A DNA stretch of 64,000 bases, from assembly GCA_017464285.1 (NCBI GenBank), contig JAFUDT010000005.1, positions 1-64,000 of the forward strand, given 5' to 3'. This stretch comes from Bacteroidales bacterium. GTDB lineage: Bacteria > Bacteroidota > Bacteroidia > Bacteroidales > UBA1402. Under the pieces are notes generated by a model. That model was given only the letters and a program-made list of their open reading frames with translations, was not told the origin of the DNA and made no database searches. The translations under genes and the position numbers were made by a program. Every line of letters begins with the position of its first letter. Positions within the stretch are counted from its first letter, which is position 1. This document shows, piece by piece, positions 1-8,094 of the stretch.

Positions 1-560
1 GCGGCATCAGCGTGAGCATCGCCACGAAATCGGACCTCGTACTGCGCGATATTGACCTTATCAAGACATTCCCCCATGCCCGTGTTTCGTGGAGCATCAA
101 TACGCTCGACGAGTCGTTCCGCCGCGAGATGGACCGCGGCGTGAGTATCGAACGCCGCATGGAGGCCATGCGTCAGTTCTACGAGGCAGGCGTTGAGACC
201 ACCTGCTTTATCTCGCCCATCTTCCCAGGCATCACCGATGTCGAGGCCATCATCCGCAAGGCCAAGGACTGCTGCAACCTCGTCTGGCTCGAGAACCTGA
301 ACCTGCGCGGCGACTACAAGGGAAAGATTCTCGCGTGGATTCACGAGCACCACCCCGAATTGGACCAACTCTACCACGATATCTACACGAAGAAAGACCG
401 TTCCTACTGGATGCAGCTCGACATACAGATGCGCGCCTTCTGCGAGTCCGAAGGGCTGCCCTACGTCCGCAATGACGACTCCCTGCGCTCCAAGCATGGG
501 CAGCCGCCCGTGGTAGTCAACTATTTCTTCCACGAAGAGATAGTGAACAGGGGAAAATAG
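1..560 (+). CDS. Radical SAM protein, spore photolyase-like family (C-terminal part)
   Basis: The reading frame is open from base 3 with no start in the window, so the gene is truncated at its 5' end. The visible part begins with a TKSDLVLRDIDLI motif, continues with WSINTLDE and a CFISPIFPGITD segment, and ends with an aromatic-rich C-terminus. This pattern fits COG1533 (SPL/photolyase-like radical SAM proteins). The CxxxCxxC iron-sulfur motif would lie upstream of the window and cannot be checked. The substrate is unknown. A flavodoxin gene follows 33 bases downstream on the same strand; flavodoxin can reduce radical SAM clusters, but the flavodoxin here looks exported, so a functional link is doubtful. 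Confidence 0.75.
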   Translation, partial: GISVSIATKSDLVLRDIDLIKTFPHARVSWSINTLDESFRREMDRGVSIERRMEAMRQFYEAGVETTCFISPIFPGITDVEAIIRKAKDCCNLVWLENLNLRGDYKGKILAWIHEHHPELDQLYHDIYTKKDRSYWMQLDIQMRAFCESEGLPYVRNDDSLRSKHGQPPVVVNYFFHEEIVNRGK

Positions 561-593
561 CAACGGCAGACATTATTTCTGACAAACTCGCAA

Positions 594-1232
594 ATGAAAA
601 TGAATCTTAGAAGTATCATCACAGCCGCAGCGGCACTGCTCTCAACGACGGTGTGCAGCGGCAATGTAAAACAAGGAACAGTATCATCAACATCAAACCA
701 GACAAGTGTTATGGCAAAAGAAGGAAAGACATTGGTAGTGTTCTTCTCACATGCAGGAGACAACTACGCAGTAGGCGACATTGAGGTAGGCAACACAAAG
801 ATGGTGGCTGACTACATCACAGAATTGACAGGAGCTGAGCAGTTTGAGATTGTCACCCACAAGTATGACGGAATGGCGTATACACCACTTATTAATCTGG
901 CGAAGGAAGAGGCCCAAAAAGGCGAACTTCCTGACTACGAGGGGGAAATCGACTTGAGCAAATACGACACTGTGTTCATCGGCGGTCCCGTCTGGTGGGG
1001 TACCTATCCGCAGGTGATGTTCACCTTTTTCAAGAAATATGCTGACGACATGAAGGGCAAGACCGTCATTCCTTTCACCACACACGAGGGCTCCGGATTG
1101 GCCAACTGCGTGGAGGTCGTGAAGAATGCCTTCCCTGAGGCAAATGTCACCAAGGGCTTCAGCCTCTACGGCCACGAGGTACGGACAGAAAAGAAAAAGG
1201 TTGAGAAATGGCTTAATGGTTTAGGATATTGA
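594..1232 (+). CDS. Exported flavodoxin family protein
   Basis: A 212-residue protein with an N-terminal hydrophobic signal (about residues 6-22, ending near a Cys at 22) followed by a flavodoxin fold. The FMN-binding features are LVVFFSHAGDN (about 47-57), GNTKMVADYI, and the second loop GGPVWWGTYP near residue 131. This resembles the Flavodoxin_4 family, common in anaerobes as secreted or lipid-anchored redox proteins. The Cys at 22 is preceded by TTV, not a canonical lipobox, so lipidation is uncertain. An alternative start lies two codons downstream at 600. Its redox partner is not evident. Confidence 0.82.
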   Translation: MKMNLRSIITAAAALLSTTVCSGNVKQGTVSSTSNQTSVMAKEGKTLVVFFSHAGDNYAVGDIEVGNTKMVADYITELTGAEQFEIVTHKYDGMAYTPLINLAKEEAQKGELPDYEGEIDLSKYDTVFIGGPVWWGTYPQVMFTFFKKYADDMKGKTVIPFTTHEGSGLANCVEVVKNAFPEANVTKGFSLYGHEVRTEKKKVEKWLNGLGY

Positions 1233-1303
1233 CAATGAATATTATGGAGTACACAAGACTTTCCATATCTTATTGAGAACTACGGATAACATGAGGCAAG
1301 TAA

Positions 1304-1627
1304 ATGGCAGACATCACATCAGGCTTGAAGAAAGTAAGAATAACAGCAGTTCGGCAGACTGTCTATCCCGACTTGATGGCAAAGTATGAAAACCCTATAG
1401 AGCATACGTGCGATGTGAAAGAGGGCCGACAGTGGATTTCCGTAGATGGAAAACGTCCCGAAGGAATGTGTCCCGCTGCATGGTATTCCATGTGTGAATT
1501 CGTAGAGTCGCTGGCCAAAGGCGAAGGCAACTTCTACGGCGGCTGGATGCAGAATCCCATGAGTGCCATGGTCAGTTGCAACGACGGTTTCCGTCCGTTT
1601 AGTTTTTATATTGAGGCGATAGAATAG
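1304..1627 (+). CDS. TIGR04076 family protein
   Basis: A 107-residue cytosolic protein with the features of the TIGR04076 family: an N-terminal KKVRITAVRQ strand, a DLMAKYE segment, a conserved PEGMCPAAW motif with Cys followed by Trp, and a C-terminal SCNDGFRPFSFYIEA motif. Five cysteines are present (residues in HTCD, GMCP, MCEF and SCND are the obvious ones), which would fit metal binding, but no function is established for the family. It sits between a flavodoxin and an SDR gene, all on the plus strand. Confidence 0.7.
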   Translation: MADITSGLKKVRITAVRQTVYPDLMAKYENPIEHTCDVKEGRQWISVDGKRPEGMCPAAWYSMCEFVESLAKGEGNFYGGWMQNPMSAMVSCNDGFRPFSFYIEAIE

Positions 1628-1689
1628 TTCTTAATTATAATTTGCAGAAAAATTTCCGTATAAATATGGCTATATATGCAGAAAGGCCG

Positions 1690-1697
1690 TACCTTTG
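1690..1697 (+). promoter_or_regulatory. Bacteroidota -7 box ahead of the SDR gene
   Basis: TACCTTTG matches the TAnnTTTG -7 consensus. It lies 45 bases upstream of the ATG at 1742 and argues against a longer reading that would begin at 1676, upstream of the box. No clear TTTG -33 element is seen at the usual spacing. Confidence 0.5.
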
Positions 1698-1741
1698 CGG
1701 CGGAATTAAAATGTAACAATCATATCATCCAACATTTTATT

Positions 1742-2515
1742 ATGAAGAACTATTTTGATTTGACCGGACAGGTGGCTATCGTTACCGGTTGTTCCGGAGG
1801 CCTGGGCGTCCAAATGGCCAAGGCCCTTGCCAACCAGGGTTGCAACATTGTCCCTATTGCCCGGCGCATGGACAAACTTGAGGAAGTCGCCGAGGAAATC
1901 AGCAAGGAATTCGGTGTGGAAACCTTGCCGCTCCAATGTGACGTGACCGACACGGACATGATTGAGCATACGGTCAGGACGACCATGGATCGCTTCGGAC
2001 GTATCGATATCCTGGTCAACAATGCCGGAACGGGAGCTGTGGCTCCGGCTGAGGACATCACCGACAAACAGTTTGAGAACGAGGTGCAGATCGACCTGTT
2101 CGGCTCCTTCAAAATGGCCCGTGAAGTGGCCAAGGTGGCCATGATTCCTGCCAATTACGGACGTGTTATCAACATCGCCTCGATGTACGGCCTGGTTGGC
2201 AATAAGGTCGCTCCCTGCTCGCCCTATCATGCCGCCAAGGGCGGCCTGGTCAACCTCTCGCGCGGTCTGGCCGCCGAATGGGGTAAATACGGCATTACAG
2301 TCAATACGATATGTCCGGGCTATTTCTGGACGCCTCTCACACAGCAGACGCTGGAGACCGACTGGTTCCGCCAGTATGCCCAGGGAGCCATTCCCCTGGA
2401 ACGTTACGGCAAAGAAGGCGAGCTGGACTCGGCAGCCATTTTCCTGGCCTCGCCGGCTTCGAGCTATGTCAACGGCGTGGCTCTGCCTGTGGACGGTGGC
2501 TATACTTGCCTGTAG
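1742..2515 (+). CDS. SDR family NAD(P)-dependent oxidoreductase (gluconate 5-dehydrogenase-like)
   Basis: A 257-residue classical short-chain dehydrogenase. Visible motifs are the cofactor loop TGCSGGLG (15-22), NNAG (93-96), the catalytic Tyr162 and Lys166 in YHAAK with the preceding Ser in NIASMYG, and the C-terminal NGVALPVDGGYTCL typical of gluconate 5-dehydrogenase and 2-deoxy-D-gluconate 3-dehydrogenase relatives. The ATG at 1742 is chosen because a -7 box lies at 1690-1697 and the first residues MKNYFDLTGQ match the family start. The sugar-acid substrate is an inference from family resemblance; no sugar-acid genes are nearby. Confidence 0.85.
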   Translation: MKNYFDLTGQVAIVTGCSGGLGVQMAKALANQGCNIVPIARRMDKLEEVAEEISKEFGVETLPLQCDVTDTDMIEHTVRTTMDRFGRIDILVNNAGTGAVAPAEDITDKQFENEVQIDLFGSFKMAREVAKVAMIPANYGRVINIASMYGLVGNKVAPCSPYHAAKGGLVNLSRGLAAEWGKYGITVNTICPGYFWTPLTQQTLETDWFRQYAQGAIPLERYGKEGELDSAAIFLASPASSYVNGVALPVDGGYTCL

Positions 2516-2562
2516 AAATCCGGACGAGGGGAGGGGCCCGTCCTTGAACCCTCAATGAGCAT

Positions 2563-2601
2563 GAGGATGACCGAAAGTCTTCGGACTGGCTGGTCGTCCT
2601 C
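2563..2601 (+). terminator. Hairpin after the SDR gene
   Basis: GAGGATGACC and GGTCGTCCTC pair with one G-T, enclosing a smaller CCGAA/TTCGG stem. The T-tract after it is broken (cttcttattt), so termination is likely but weak. Confidence 0.35.
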
Positions 2602-2630
2602 TTCTTATTTGCATTATTTGCACCAAAAAA

Positions 2631-2660
2631 TTGCTTGTCCCTTTTTTTTCAGTATATTTG
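2631..2660 (+). promoter_or_regulatory. Promoter of the HU gene pair
   Basis: TTG (2631-2633), a 19-base spacer and TATATTTG (2653-2660) fit the Bacteroidota consensus. The expected transcription start, near 2667, lies after an ATG at 2663 and before the ATG at 2681, which supports 2681 as the start of the HU gene. Confidence 0.65.
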
Positions 2661-2680
2661 CCATGCAAAGACAGAGCAAG

Positions 2681-2971
2681 ATGAAACAGAGCGTTTTTTT
2701 GTCGGCTGTCCAGCAGGAGGCTGGTCTGAACGCTGCTCAGACCAGGGAGATGACCCGTCAGCTGGTGGAGGCGCTGAACGGCATTCTGGCCGACGGTGAC
2801 TCGCTGACTGTCCACGGATTTGGCAGTTTCGAGGTGAAGAAAAAGGAGGAGAGACTTTCGGTCAACCCGCAGAGCGGCAAACGTTTCATGATTCCGCCCA
2901 AGCTGGTACCGGCTTTCCGTCCCGGAGCCAGCCTGAAGGAAAGAATCAAAGCATATCAGGGCCATGAATAG
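2681..2971 (+). CDS. HU family DNA-binding protein
   Basis: A 96-residue HU/IHF-fold protein starting MKQSVFLSAVQQEAGLN, with the dimer helices first and the DNA-binding arm DSLTVHGFGSFEVKKKEERL...PQSGKRFMIPPKLVPAFRPGASLKE after residue 45. The GFGSFEV and F-x-PG-x-L signatures are clear. The length matches ordinary HU. It overlaps the next gene, a membrane-anchored HU-like protein, by 8 bases, so the two are probably translated together and may form heterodimers (inference). The promoter position favours the start at 2681 over 2663 or the far upstream codon at 2555. Confidence 0.88.
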   Translation: MKQSVFLSAVQQEAGLNAAQTREMTRQLVEALNGILADGDSLTVHGFGSFEVKKKEERLSVNPQSGKRFMIPPKLVPAFRPGASLKERIKAYQGHE

Positions 2972-4121
2972 CAGGTTTGTTTTGTCCGAACTGACCGATG
3001 CACTGGTCAAAGCCGGTCACAGGCGTCGTGAGGCCGAAGATTTCGTCCGTGCTTTCTTTGCCAAGATTGAAGAATATGTCTTTTTGGGCGAATCTGTCAA
3101 AATCACCGGTCTGGGTACATTCAAACTGACCAGGATTGCCGCTCGGGAGAGTGTCAATGTCAATACCGGTGACCGAATTGAAATAGCAGAGCATTACAAG
3201 CTGTCATTCCTGCCCGACAGTTCCCTGAAGGAAGCTGTCAATGCGCCTTATGCCCAGCTGGAGCCCATTGCTCTGGATCCTGACCCTGACCGATCGGAGG
3301 AAGTGTCATCAAAGGATGTGCGTCAATCCCTTCGGGAAACGCAGGCCCGGCCTGACGGACGCTCTGCCGCCGCCTCAGTGGCTGAGTCAGCGCCGAAGGA
3401 TTTCCCTGTCAAAAACCGGGACGCAGTCAAAAAGAAAGAAGAACCTGTTTTTCAGGTTGAAGAACAAAAGCCCGAGGAAAAAAACGACAAGAAGGGTACG
3501 ACCATCGCCTGGATCATCTTTGTACTCCTGGCTATGGCGCTGATAGTCTATGCCTTGTGCAGTACCGTGTTCCGATCTGACAGTCAGCCTGTGCGCAGGC
3601 CCCGTCCTGTCGTACGCCATGAGGTGGTCACCGAGGTGCCTTCAAATCCTCGGAACGAGGTTGCCGGGTCGGCTGTCTTGCAGACGCCCCCGGTCGCCGA
3701 GTCAGCCTCGAAACCGGAGGCGACTTCGAAAACGGATGAGGTTGCTTCAAAAACAGAGGTGACCCCGACAACCGGGGGGGGCTCGAAACCCGATGCGGTT
3801 CCGACAACGGGGAGGGCCGATGTAAGTGCCGAAGGGATGATGGATGCCGCCCAATGGGAGGTAATGAAAGAAATCACTCTGGGCAGGGGTGAGCGTCTGA
3901 CGCTGATTGCACAGGAGTACTATGGCGACAGGGTCTTTTGGGTCTATCTCTATGAGGCCAACCGAGACAGGATCTCCAATCCCAACAAGATGGCGGTCGG
4001 CACCAGGATACGCATTCCCAAGGCTCCGGCCTCGGTGGTCAATCCCCGGGATTCCGCCTCGCTCAGACGGGCGGCGGATTTGGAGGACTACTACAAAAAG
4101 AAGTTCGCAGCCAAGAAATGA
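2964..4121 (+). CDS. HU domain - transmembrane - LysM domain protein
   Basis: A 385-residue protein in three parts. Residues 1-92 are an HU/IHF-type domain (GLGTFKLTRIAARESVNVNTGDRIEI...SFLPDSSLKEAVN). A charged linker leads to one membrane helix at about 179-199 (TIAWIIFVLLAMALIVYALC). The second linker is rich in SKPEATSKTDEVASKTEV-type repeats, and residues about 303-352 form a LysM domain (RLTLIAQEYYGDRVFWVYLYEANRD...GTRIRIPKA). The predicted topology is DNA-binding domain in the cytoplasm and LysM in the periplasm. HU fusions to TM and peptidoglycan-binding domains are known in Bacteroidota; the idea that they tether the chromosome to the wall is inference. A run of eight G lies at 3774-3781 in the linker. 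Confidence 0.82.
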   Translation: MNSRFVLSELTDALVKAGHRRREAEDFVRAFFAKIEEYVFLGESVKITGLGTFKLTRIAARESVNVNTGDRIEIAEHYKLSFLPDSSLKEAVNAPYAQLEPIALDPDPDRSEEVSSKDVRQSLRETQARPDGRSAAASVAESAPKDFPVKNRDAVKKKEEPVFQVEEQKPEEKNDKKGTTIAWIIFVLLAMALIVYALCSTVFRSDSQPVRRPRPVVRHEVVTEVPSNPRNEVAGSAVLQTPPVAESASKPEATSKTDEVASKTEVTPTTGGGSKPDAVPTTGRADVSAEGMMDAAQWEVMKEITLGRGERLTLIAQEYYGDRVFWVYLYEANRDRISNPNKMAVGTRIRIPKAPASVVNPRDSASLRRAADLEDYYKKKFAAKK

Positions 4122-4247
4122 TGACAAGTTTTTATTTGGACAGAAGTGTTATATAGTTACTTATATAATCGTTATTGAAAAGAGACAGGGCTGTTCGCTG
4201 AGAATAGCTCGTCTTTTCTGTATAATGGTTACATTCAATTATTGTAT

Positions 4248-5240
4248 ATGAGTCAAGTAGATATCAGAGAATTAAACGAGCTCATCGAAAAAAAGAGTGC
4301 CTTTGTCGATATGATCAACCTGGGCATGGACAAAGTCATCGTCGGTCAGAAGCACCTGGTGGAATCCCTGCTGATCGGTTTGCTCTCCGACGGCCACATC
4401 CTTCTGGAAGGTGTTCCCGGTCTGGCCAAGACACTGGCCATCAAAAGTCTGGCCTCGCTTATCCAGGCTAAGTACAGTCGTATTCAGTTCACCCCCGACC
4501 TCCTGCCGGCCGATGTGGTCGGTACCATGATCTACAGCCAGAAATCCGAGGAGTTCAGCGTCAAGAAGGGGCCGGTTTTTGCCAATTTCGTCCTGGCCGA
4601 TGAAATCAACCGGGCTCCGGCCAAAGTACAGAGTGCTCTGCTGGAAGCCATGCAGGAACGGCAGGTCACCATCGGCGAGCAGACCTTCCCCCTGGATGCC
4701 CCTTTCCTGGTCATGGCCACGCAGAACCCCATCGAGCAGGAGGGAACCTACCCGCTGCCAGAGGCTCAGATGGACCGCTTCATGATGAAAGTGGTCATCG
4801 GCTACCCCAAAAAGGAGGAAGAGGGGCGGATTATCCGTATGAATATCAATCCTGAACAGACCCCCGTGACTCCCGTTCTCAAGGCTGAGGAAATCCTGGA
4901 GGCCCGCAAGGTGGTCCGTCAGGTATATATGGATGAGAAGATCGAACGTTACATTGTAGACATTGTCTTTGCCACCCGTTTTCCGCAGGACTACGGTCTG
5001 GATCGCCTGAAGGAGATGATTTCCTTCGGCGGTTCACCCCGTGCCTCGATCAACCTGGCTCTGGCTGCCCGCGCCTATGCCTTTATCAAGCATCGCGGCT
5101 ACGTGATTCCCGAAGATGTGCGCACGGTGGCTCACGATGTGCTTCGCCATCGTATCGGCCTGAGTTATGAGGCTGAAGCCAACAGCATGACCAGCGACGA
5201 GATCGTCAGCGAGATCCTGAACGCTGTACAGGTGCCCTAA
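4248..5240 (+). CDS. MoxR-family AAA+ ATPase of the bat operon
   Basis: A 330-residue MoxR ATPase. The Walker A GVPGLAKT starts at residue 55, Walker B is VLADEINRAP, and the sensor region is MATQNPIEQEGTYPLPEAQ followed by MDRF. A C-terminal lid domain follows. The ATG at 4248 (MSQVDIREL) is preferred over a TTG two codons earlier. MoxR ATPases act as chaperones for VWA-domain proteins; here the DUF58 and two VWA genes follow directly, so it heads the moxR-DUF58-batABCDE operon. The gene for the preceding HU-LysM protein ends 126 bases upstream, and no strong -7 box was found in the gap. Confidence 0.93.
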   Translation: MSQVDIRELNELIEKKSAFVDMINLGMDKVIVGQKHLVESLLIGLLSDGHILLEGVPGLAKTLAIKSLASLIQAKYSRIQFTPDLLPADVVGTMIYSQKSEEFSVKKGPVFANFVLADEINRAPAKVQSALLEAMQERQVTIGEQTFPLDAPFLVMATQNPIEQEGTYPLPEAQMDRFMMKVVIGYPKKEEEGRIIRMNINPEQTPVTPVLKAEEILEARKVVRQVYMDEKIERYIVDIVFATRFPQDYGLDRLKEMISFGGSPRASINLALAARAYAFIKHRGYVIPEDVRTVAHDVLRHRIGLSYEAEANSMTSDEIVSEILNAVQVP

Positions 5241-5251
5241 ACGTTCTGTCC

Positions 5252-6121
5252 ATGGAAACGAGCGAATTGCTGCAGAAGGTCAGACAGATCGAAATCAAGA
5301 CCCGTGGCTTGTCGCGCAATATTTTTGCCGGCCAGTACCATACCGCCTTCAAGGGGCGTGGCATGGCCTTTTCAGAGGTCCGTGAATACCAGTTCGGTGA
5401 TGATATCCGCAACATCGACTGGAACGTGACGGCGCGTTTCAACAGCCCTTATGTCAAGGTTTTCGAGGAAGAGCGTGAACTGACGGTCATGCTGCTCATC
5501 GATGTGTCGGGCAGCCGGATATTCGGTTCGACGAGTCAGCTCAAGAAGACCATGATGACCGAAGTGGCTGCCACGCTGGCTTTTTCTGCCATACAGAACA
5601 ACGATAAAATCGGTGTGATTTTCTTTTCCGACCGTATCGAGAAGTTTATTCCGCCGCAGAAAGGCCGCCGACATATCCTTTATGTGATCCGTGAGCTGAT
5701 CGGCCTGGAACCGGTCTCAACGCGTACCGACCTGTCCCGGGCGCTGGAGTATATGACCAACGCCATCAAGAAACGCTGCACGGCATTTGTCATCTCCGAC
5801 TTCATCGATGTCAGGGATTTCCTGACGCCGCTGACCATAGCCAACCGCAAGCACGACATCGTGGCCCTGCAGATCTACGACCGGCGCGAAACCTGCTTGC
5901 CCGATGTGGGACTCCTGCGCATGAAAGATGCGGAAACGGGCGAAGTGGTGCTGGCCGATGCCTCGTCCAAGGCCTTGAGGAAATCCTATGCCCAGTGGTG
6001 GGAAAAGCAGCAGGCACGGTTGGCCGACACCTTCCGCAAGAGCCAGGTGGACAGTGTCTCCATATCGACAGAGGACGACTATGTCAAGGCCTTGATGAAT
6101 CTTTTCAATCTGCGTAATTAA
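5252..6121 (+). CDS. DUF58 domain protein
   Basis: A 289-residue cytosolic protein starting 11 bases after moxR. It has the DUF58 core with RNIDWNVTARFNSPYVKVFE followed by a VWA-like strand with DVSGS at residue 84-88, a degenerate metal-adhesion site. DUF58 proteins are standard partners of MoxR ATPases in the bat cluster. No signal or membrane segment is visible. The molecular role is unproven; membrane-associated assembly with BatA and BatB is the usual proposal. Confidence 0.88.
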   Translation: METSELLQKVRQIEIKTRGLSRNIFAGQYHTAFKGRGMAFSEVREYQFGDDIRNIDWNVTARFNSPYVKVFEEERELTVMLLIDVSGSRIFGSTSQLKKTMMTEVAATLAFSAIQNNDKIGVIFFSDRIEKFIPPQKGRRHILYVIRELIGLEPVSTRTDLSRALEYMTNAIKKRCTAFVISDFIDVRDFLTPLTIANRKHDIVALQIYDRRETCLPDVGLLRMKDAETGEVVLADASSKALRKSYAQWWEKQQARLADTFRKSQVDSVSISTEDDYVKALMNLFNLRN

Positions 6122-6128
6122 AAGGATA

Positions 6129-7103
6129 ATGAGAAAATATCTGATACTGGTTGCCCTGATCCTGGTCGCCCTGCCGCTGCCGGCAGCGCGCATCTCGGTG
6201 GATGCCCGCCTGGATTCGGTGAGCATGTTTATCGGCAACCAGAACCGCCTGACGCTGGAAATCATCCTGCCGCAGGAGTCGGTCTGTGATTTGCCGGTAT
6301 TGGCGTCCGATACTCTGGTGACGGGCATCTATATCTTGCAGACGGCTGCTCCCGACAGTCAGCGCATAGACAACGGCCGTAAGCGGCTGACGCTGCAGTG
6401 GTTGCTGACCTGCTTCGATGAGGGCCTGTACTATATTCCTCCCTTCACGGTTGGTGTGGATGGAGAGGAATATGAAAGTAACTATCTGTCTTTAAAGGTG
6501 ATGACTTTTGACGTGGATACGGCCTCCAAGGCTATTTTCGACATCAAGCCTGTCGAGAAGGCTCCTTTTGTCCCTTCCGACTATCTCCGACCGGTTTTTC
6601 TGGTATGGGGCGGCCTGTCGCTGGCAATCTTGGCCGTCATGCTGGCGGTCGTCTTCCGTCGCCGCAGACAGTATGCCTACTCGCCGGCACCGGATCCGGA
6701 ACTGCTGCTGCCACCGCATGTGGCCGCTGTACAGGCACTGGATATGCTGCGAGAGGAAAAACTATGGCAGCAAGGACGTTACAAGGAGTTCTACACGCAG
6801 CTCACCGACGTCCTGCGCAAATATATCAGCCGTCGCTACGGAGTCAGTGCCATGGAAATGACCTCGTCCGAGATTCTGGAAGCGCTCCGGGAGGATACCC
6901 GGGGCAGGGAAGTACGTGACAGGCTGGCCCGCTTGCTGACACTGTCCGATTTTGTCAAGTTCGCCAAAATGAATCCGCTGGCCGATGAAAACGAGCGCTC
7001 ACTGAGGGATGCCTACGACTTTGTCGAGGAAACCAAACAGGAGCCTGTCGATGACAACAATGCGACGGCGGAGACTGTTGAGGGAAAGGAGGCTGAACAA
7101 TGA
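6129..7103 (+). CDS. Bat-operon membrane protein with BatD-like N-terminus (DUF4381-like)
   Basis: A 324-residue protein with a signal peptide (1-20, LILVALILVALPLPAA), an extracytoplasmic beta-rich region with an LQWLLTCFDEGLYYIPPF motif that resembles BatD, one membrane helix (about 157-178, VFLVWGGLSLAILAVMLAVVF) and a helical cytosolic tail ending in YKEFYTQLTDVLRKYISRRY...EMTSSEILEAL. The tail is shared with BatD C-termini. It ends in ATGA, overlapping batA by 4 bases, so translation is coupled. The role is inferred from position: a scaffold between MoxR/DUF58 and BatA/BatB. Confidence 0.78.
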   Translation: MRKYLILVALILVALPLPAARISVDARLDSVSMFIGNQNRLTLEIILPQESVCDLPVLASDTLVTGIYILQTAAPDSQRIDNGRKRLTLQWLLTCFDEGLYYIPPFTVGVDGEEYESNYLSLKVMTFDVDTASKAIFDIKPVEKAPFVPSDYLRPVFLVWGGLSLAILAVMLAVVFRRRRQYAYSPAPDPELLLPPHVAAVQALDMLREEKLWQQGRYKEFYTQLTDVLRKYISRRYGVSAMEMTSSEILEALREDTRGREVRDRLARLLTLSDFVKFAKMNPLADENERSLRDAYDFVEETKQEPVDDNNATAETVEGKEAEQ

Positions 7104-8083
7104 TTTTTGCCAATCCATATTATTTCCTGCTGTTGCTGCTGTTGCTGCCTGCAGCCCTGTGGTACTGGCTCAAGCGTCGCAGACGCTACGCCACGTTGCA
7201 GGTGTCCAACACCTTTGCCGTCAAAGAGGCCGGACGTTCGTGGAAACAGTATTTCGAGCATGTGCCCTTTGTGTTGCGCTGCATCGTTTTCGCCCTGGTA
7301 GTGGTCGTTCTGGCCAGGCCCCAGTCGGTGGACAGTTGGCAGAATACTTCCACCGAAGGAATTGACATCGTGGTGGCCTTGGATATTTCGACCAGTATGC
7401 TGGCCGAGGATCTGAAGCCCAATCGTCTGGAGGCAGCCAAATCGATAGCTTCGTCGTTTATTGCCGGCAGACATAGTGACAATATCGGCCTGGTGGTCTT
7501 TGCCGGAGAGAGTTTCACGCAATGTCCCCTGACGACCGACCACGCTGTCTTGATCAATCTTTTCAACAGTATCCACAGCGGTATGATTGAGGATGGTACA
7601 GCTATCGGTCTGGGGCTGGCCAACGCCGTGAGCCGCATCAAGGATGCTCAGGCCAAATCCAAGGTGGTCATTCTGTTGACCGACGGTACCAACAACAGGG
7701 GCGACATCGACCCTTTGACGGCCGCCGAGCTGGCCAAATCATTTGGCATCAGGGTCTATACCATCGGTGTTGGCCGTCAGGGCAAGGCCCCTTATCCCTT
7801 CCAGACAGCCAACGGGGTGGTCTATCAGAATATCGAGGTCAGCATTGACGAGGAACCCCTCAAACAGATCGCAGCCCTGACGGGCGGTGTCTATTACCGT
7901 GCCACGGACAATGCCAAGCTCGAAGGAATCTATCAGGAAATCGACCAGTTGGAGAAAACCAAGATGCAGGTGCAGCAATACAGCAAGCGCAACGAGCAAT
8001 ACGGCCGCTTTGCCCTCTGGGCCCTGCTGCTCTTGCTCCTTGAAATCCTGATTCGCTGGACCGTCACCCGCAGTTTGCCTTAA
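7100..8083 (+). CDS. batA: BatA, VWA-domain membrane protein
   Basis: A 327-residue protein with two N-terminal membrane helices (about 5-20 and 56-76), a von Willebrand A domain starting at IDIVVALDISTSMLAEDL (metal-site D95-x-S-x-S99), with TDGTNNRGDI as a later metal-binding loop, and a C-terminal membrane helix (FALWALLLLLLEILI). This is the BatA layout (aerotolerance, VWA facing the periplasm). It overlaps the preceding gene by 4 bases and is followed 11 bases later by batB. BatA and BatB are paralogues and may form a complex. Confidence 0.92.
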   Translation: MIFANPYYFLLLLLLLPAALWYWLKRRRRYATLQVSNTFAVKEAGRSWKQYFEHVPFVLRCIVFALVVVVLARPQSVDSWQNTSTEGIDIVVALDISTSMLAEDLKPNRLEAAKSIASSFIAGRHSDNIGLVVFAGESFTQCPLTTDHAVLINLFNSIHSGMIEDGTAIGLGLANAVSRIKDAQAKSKVVILLTDGTNNRGDIDPLTAAELAKSFGIRVYTIGVGRQGKAPYPFQTANGVVYQNIEVSIDEEPLKQIAALTGGVYYRATDNAKLEGIYQEIDQLEKTKMQVQQYSKRNEQYGRFALWALLLLLLEILIRWTVTRSLP

Positions 8084-8094
8084 TGAAGTAGTTT

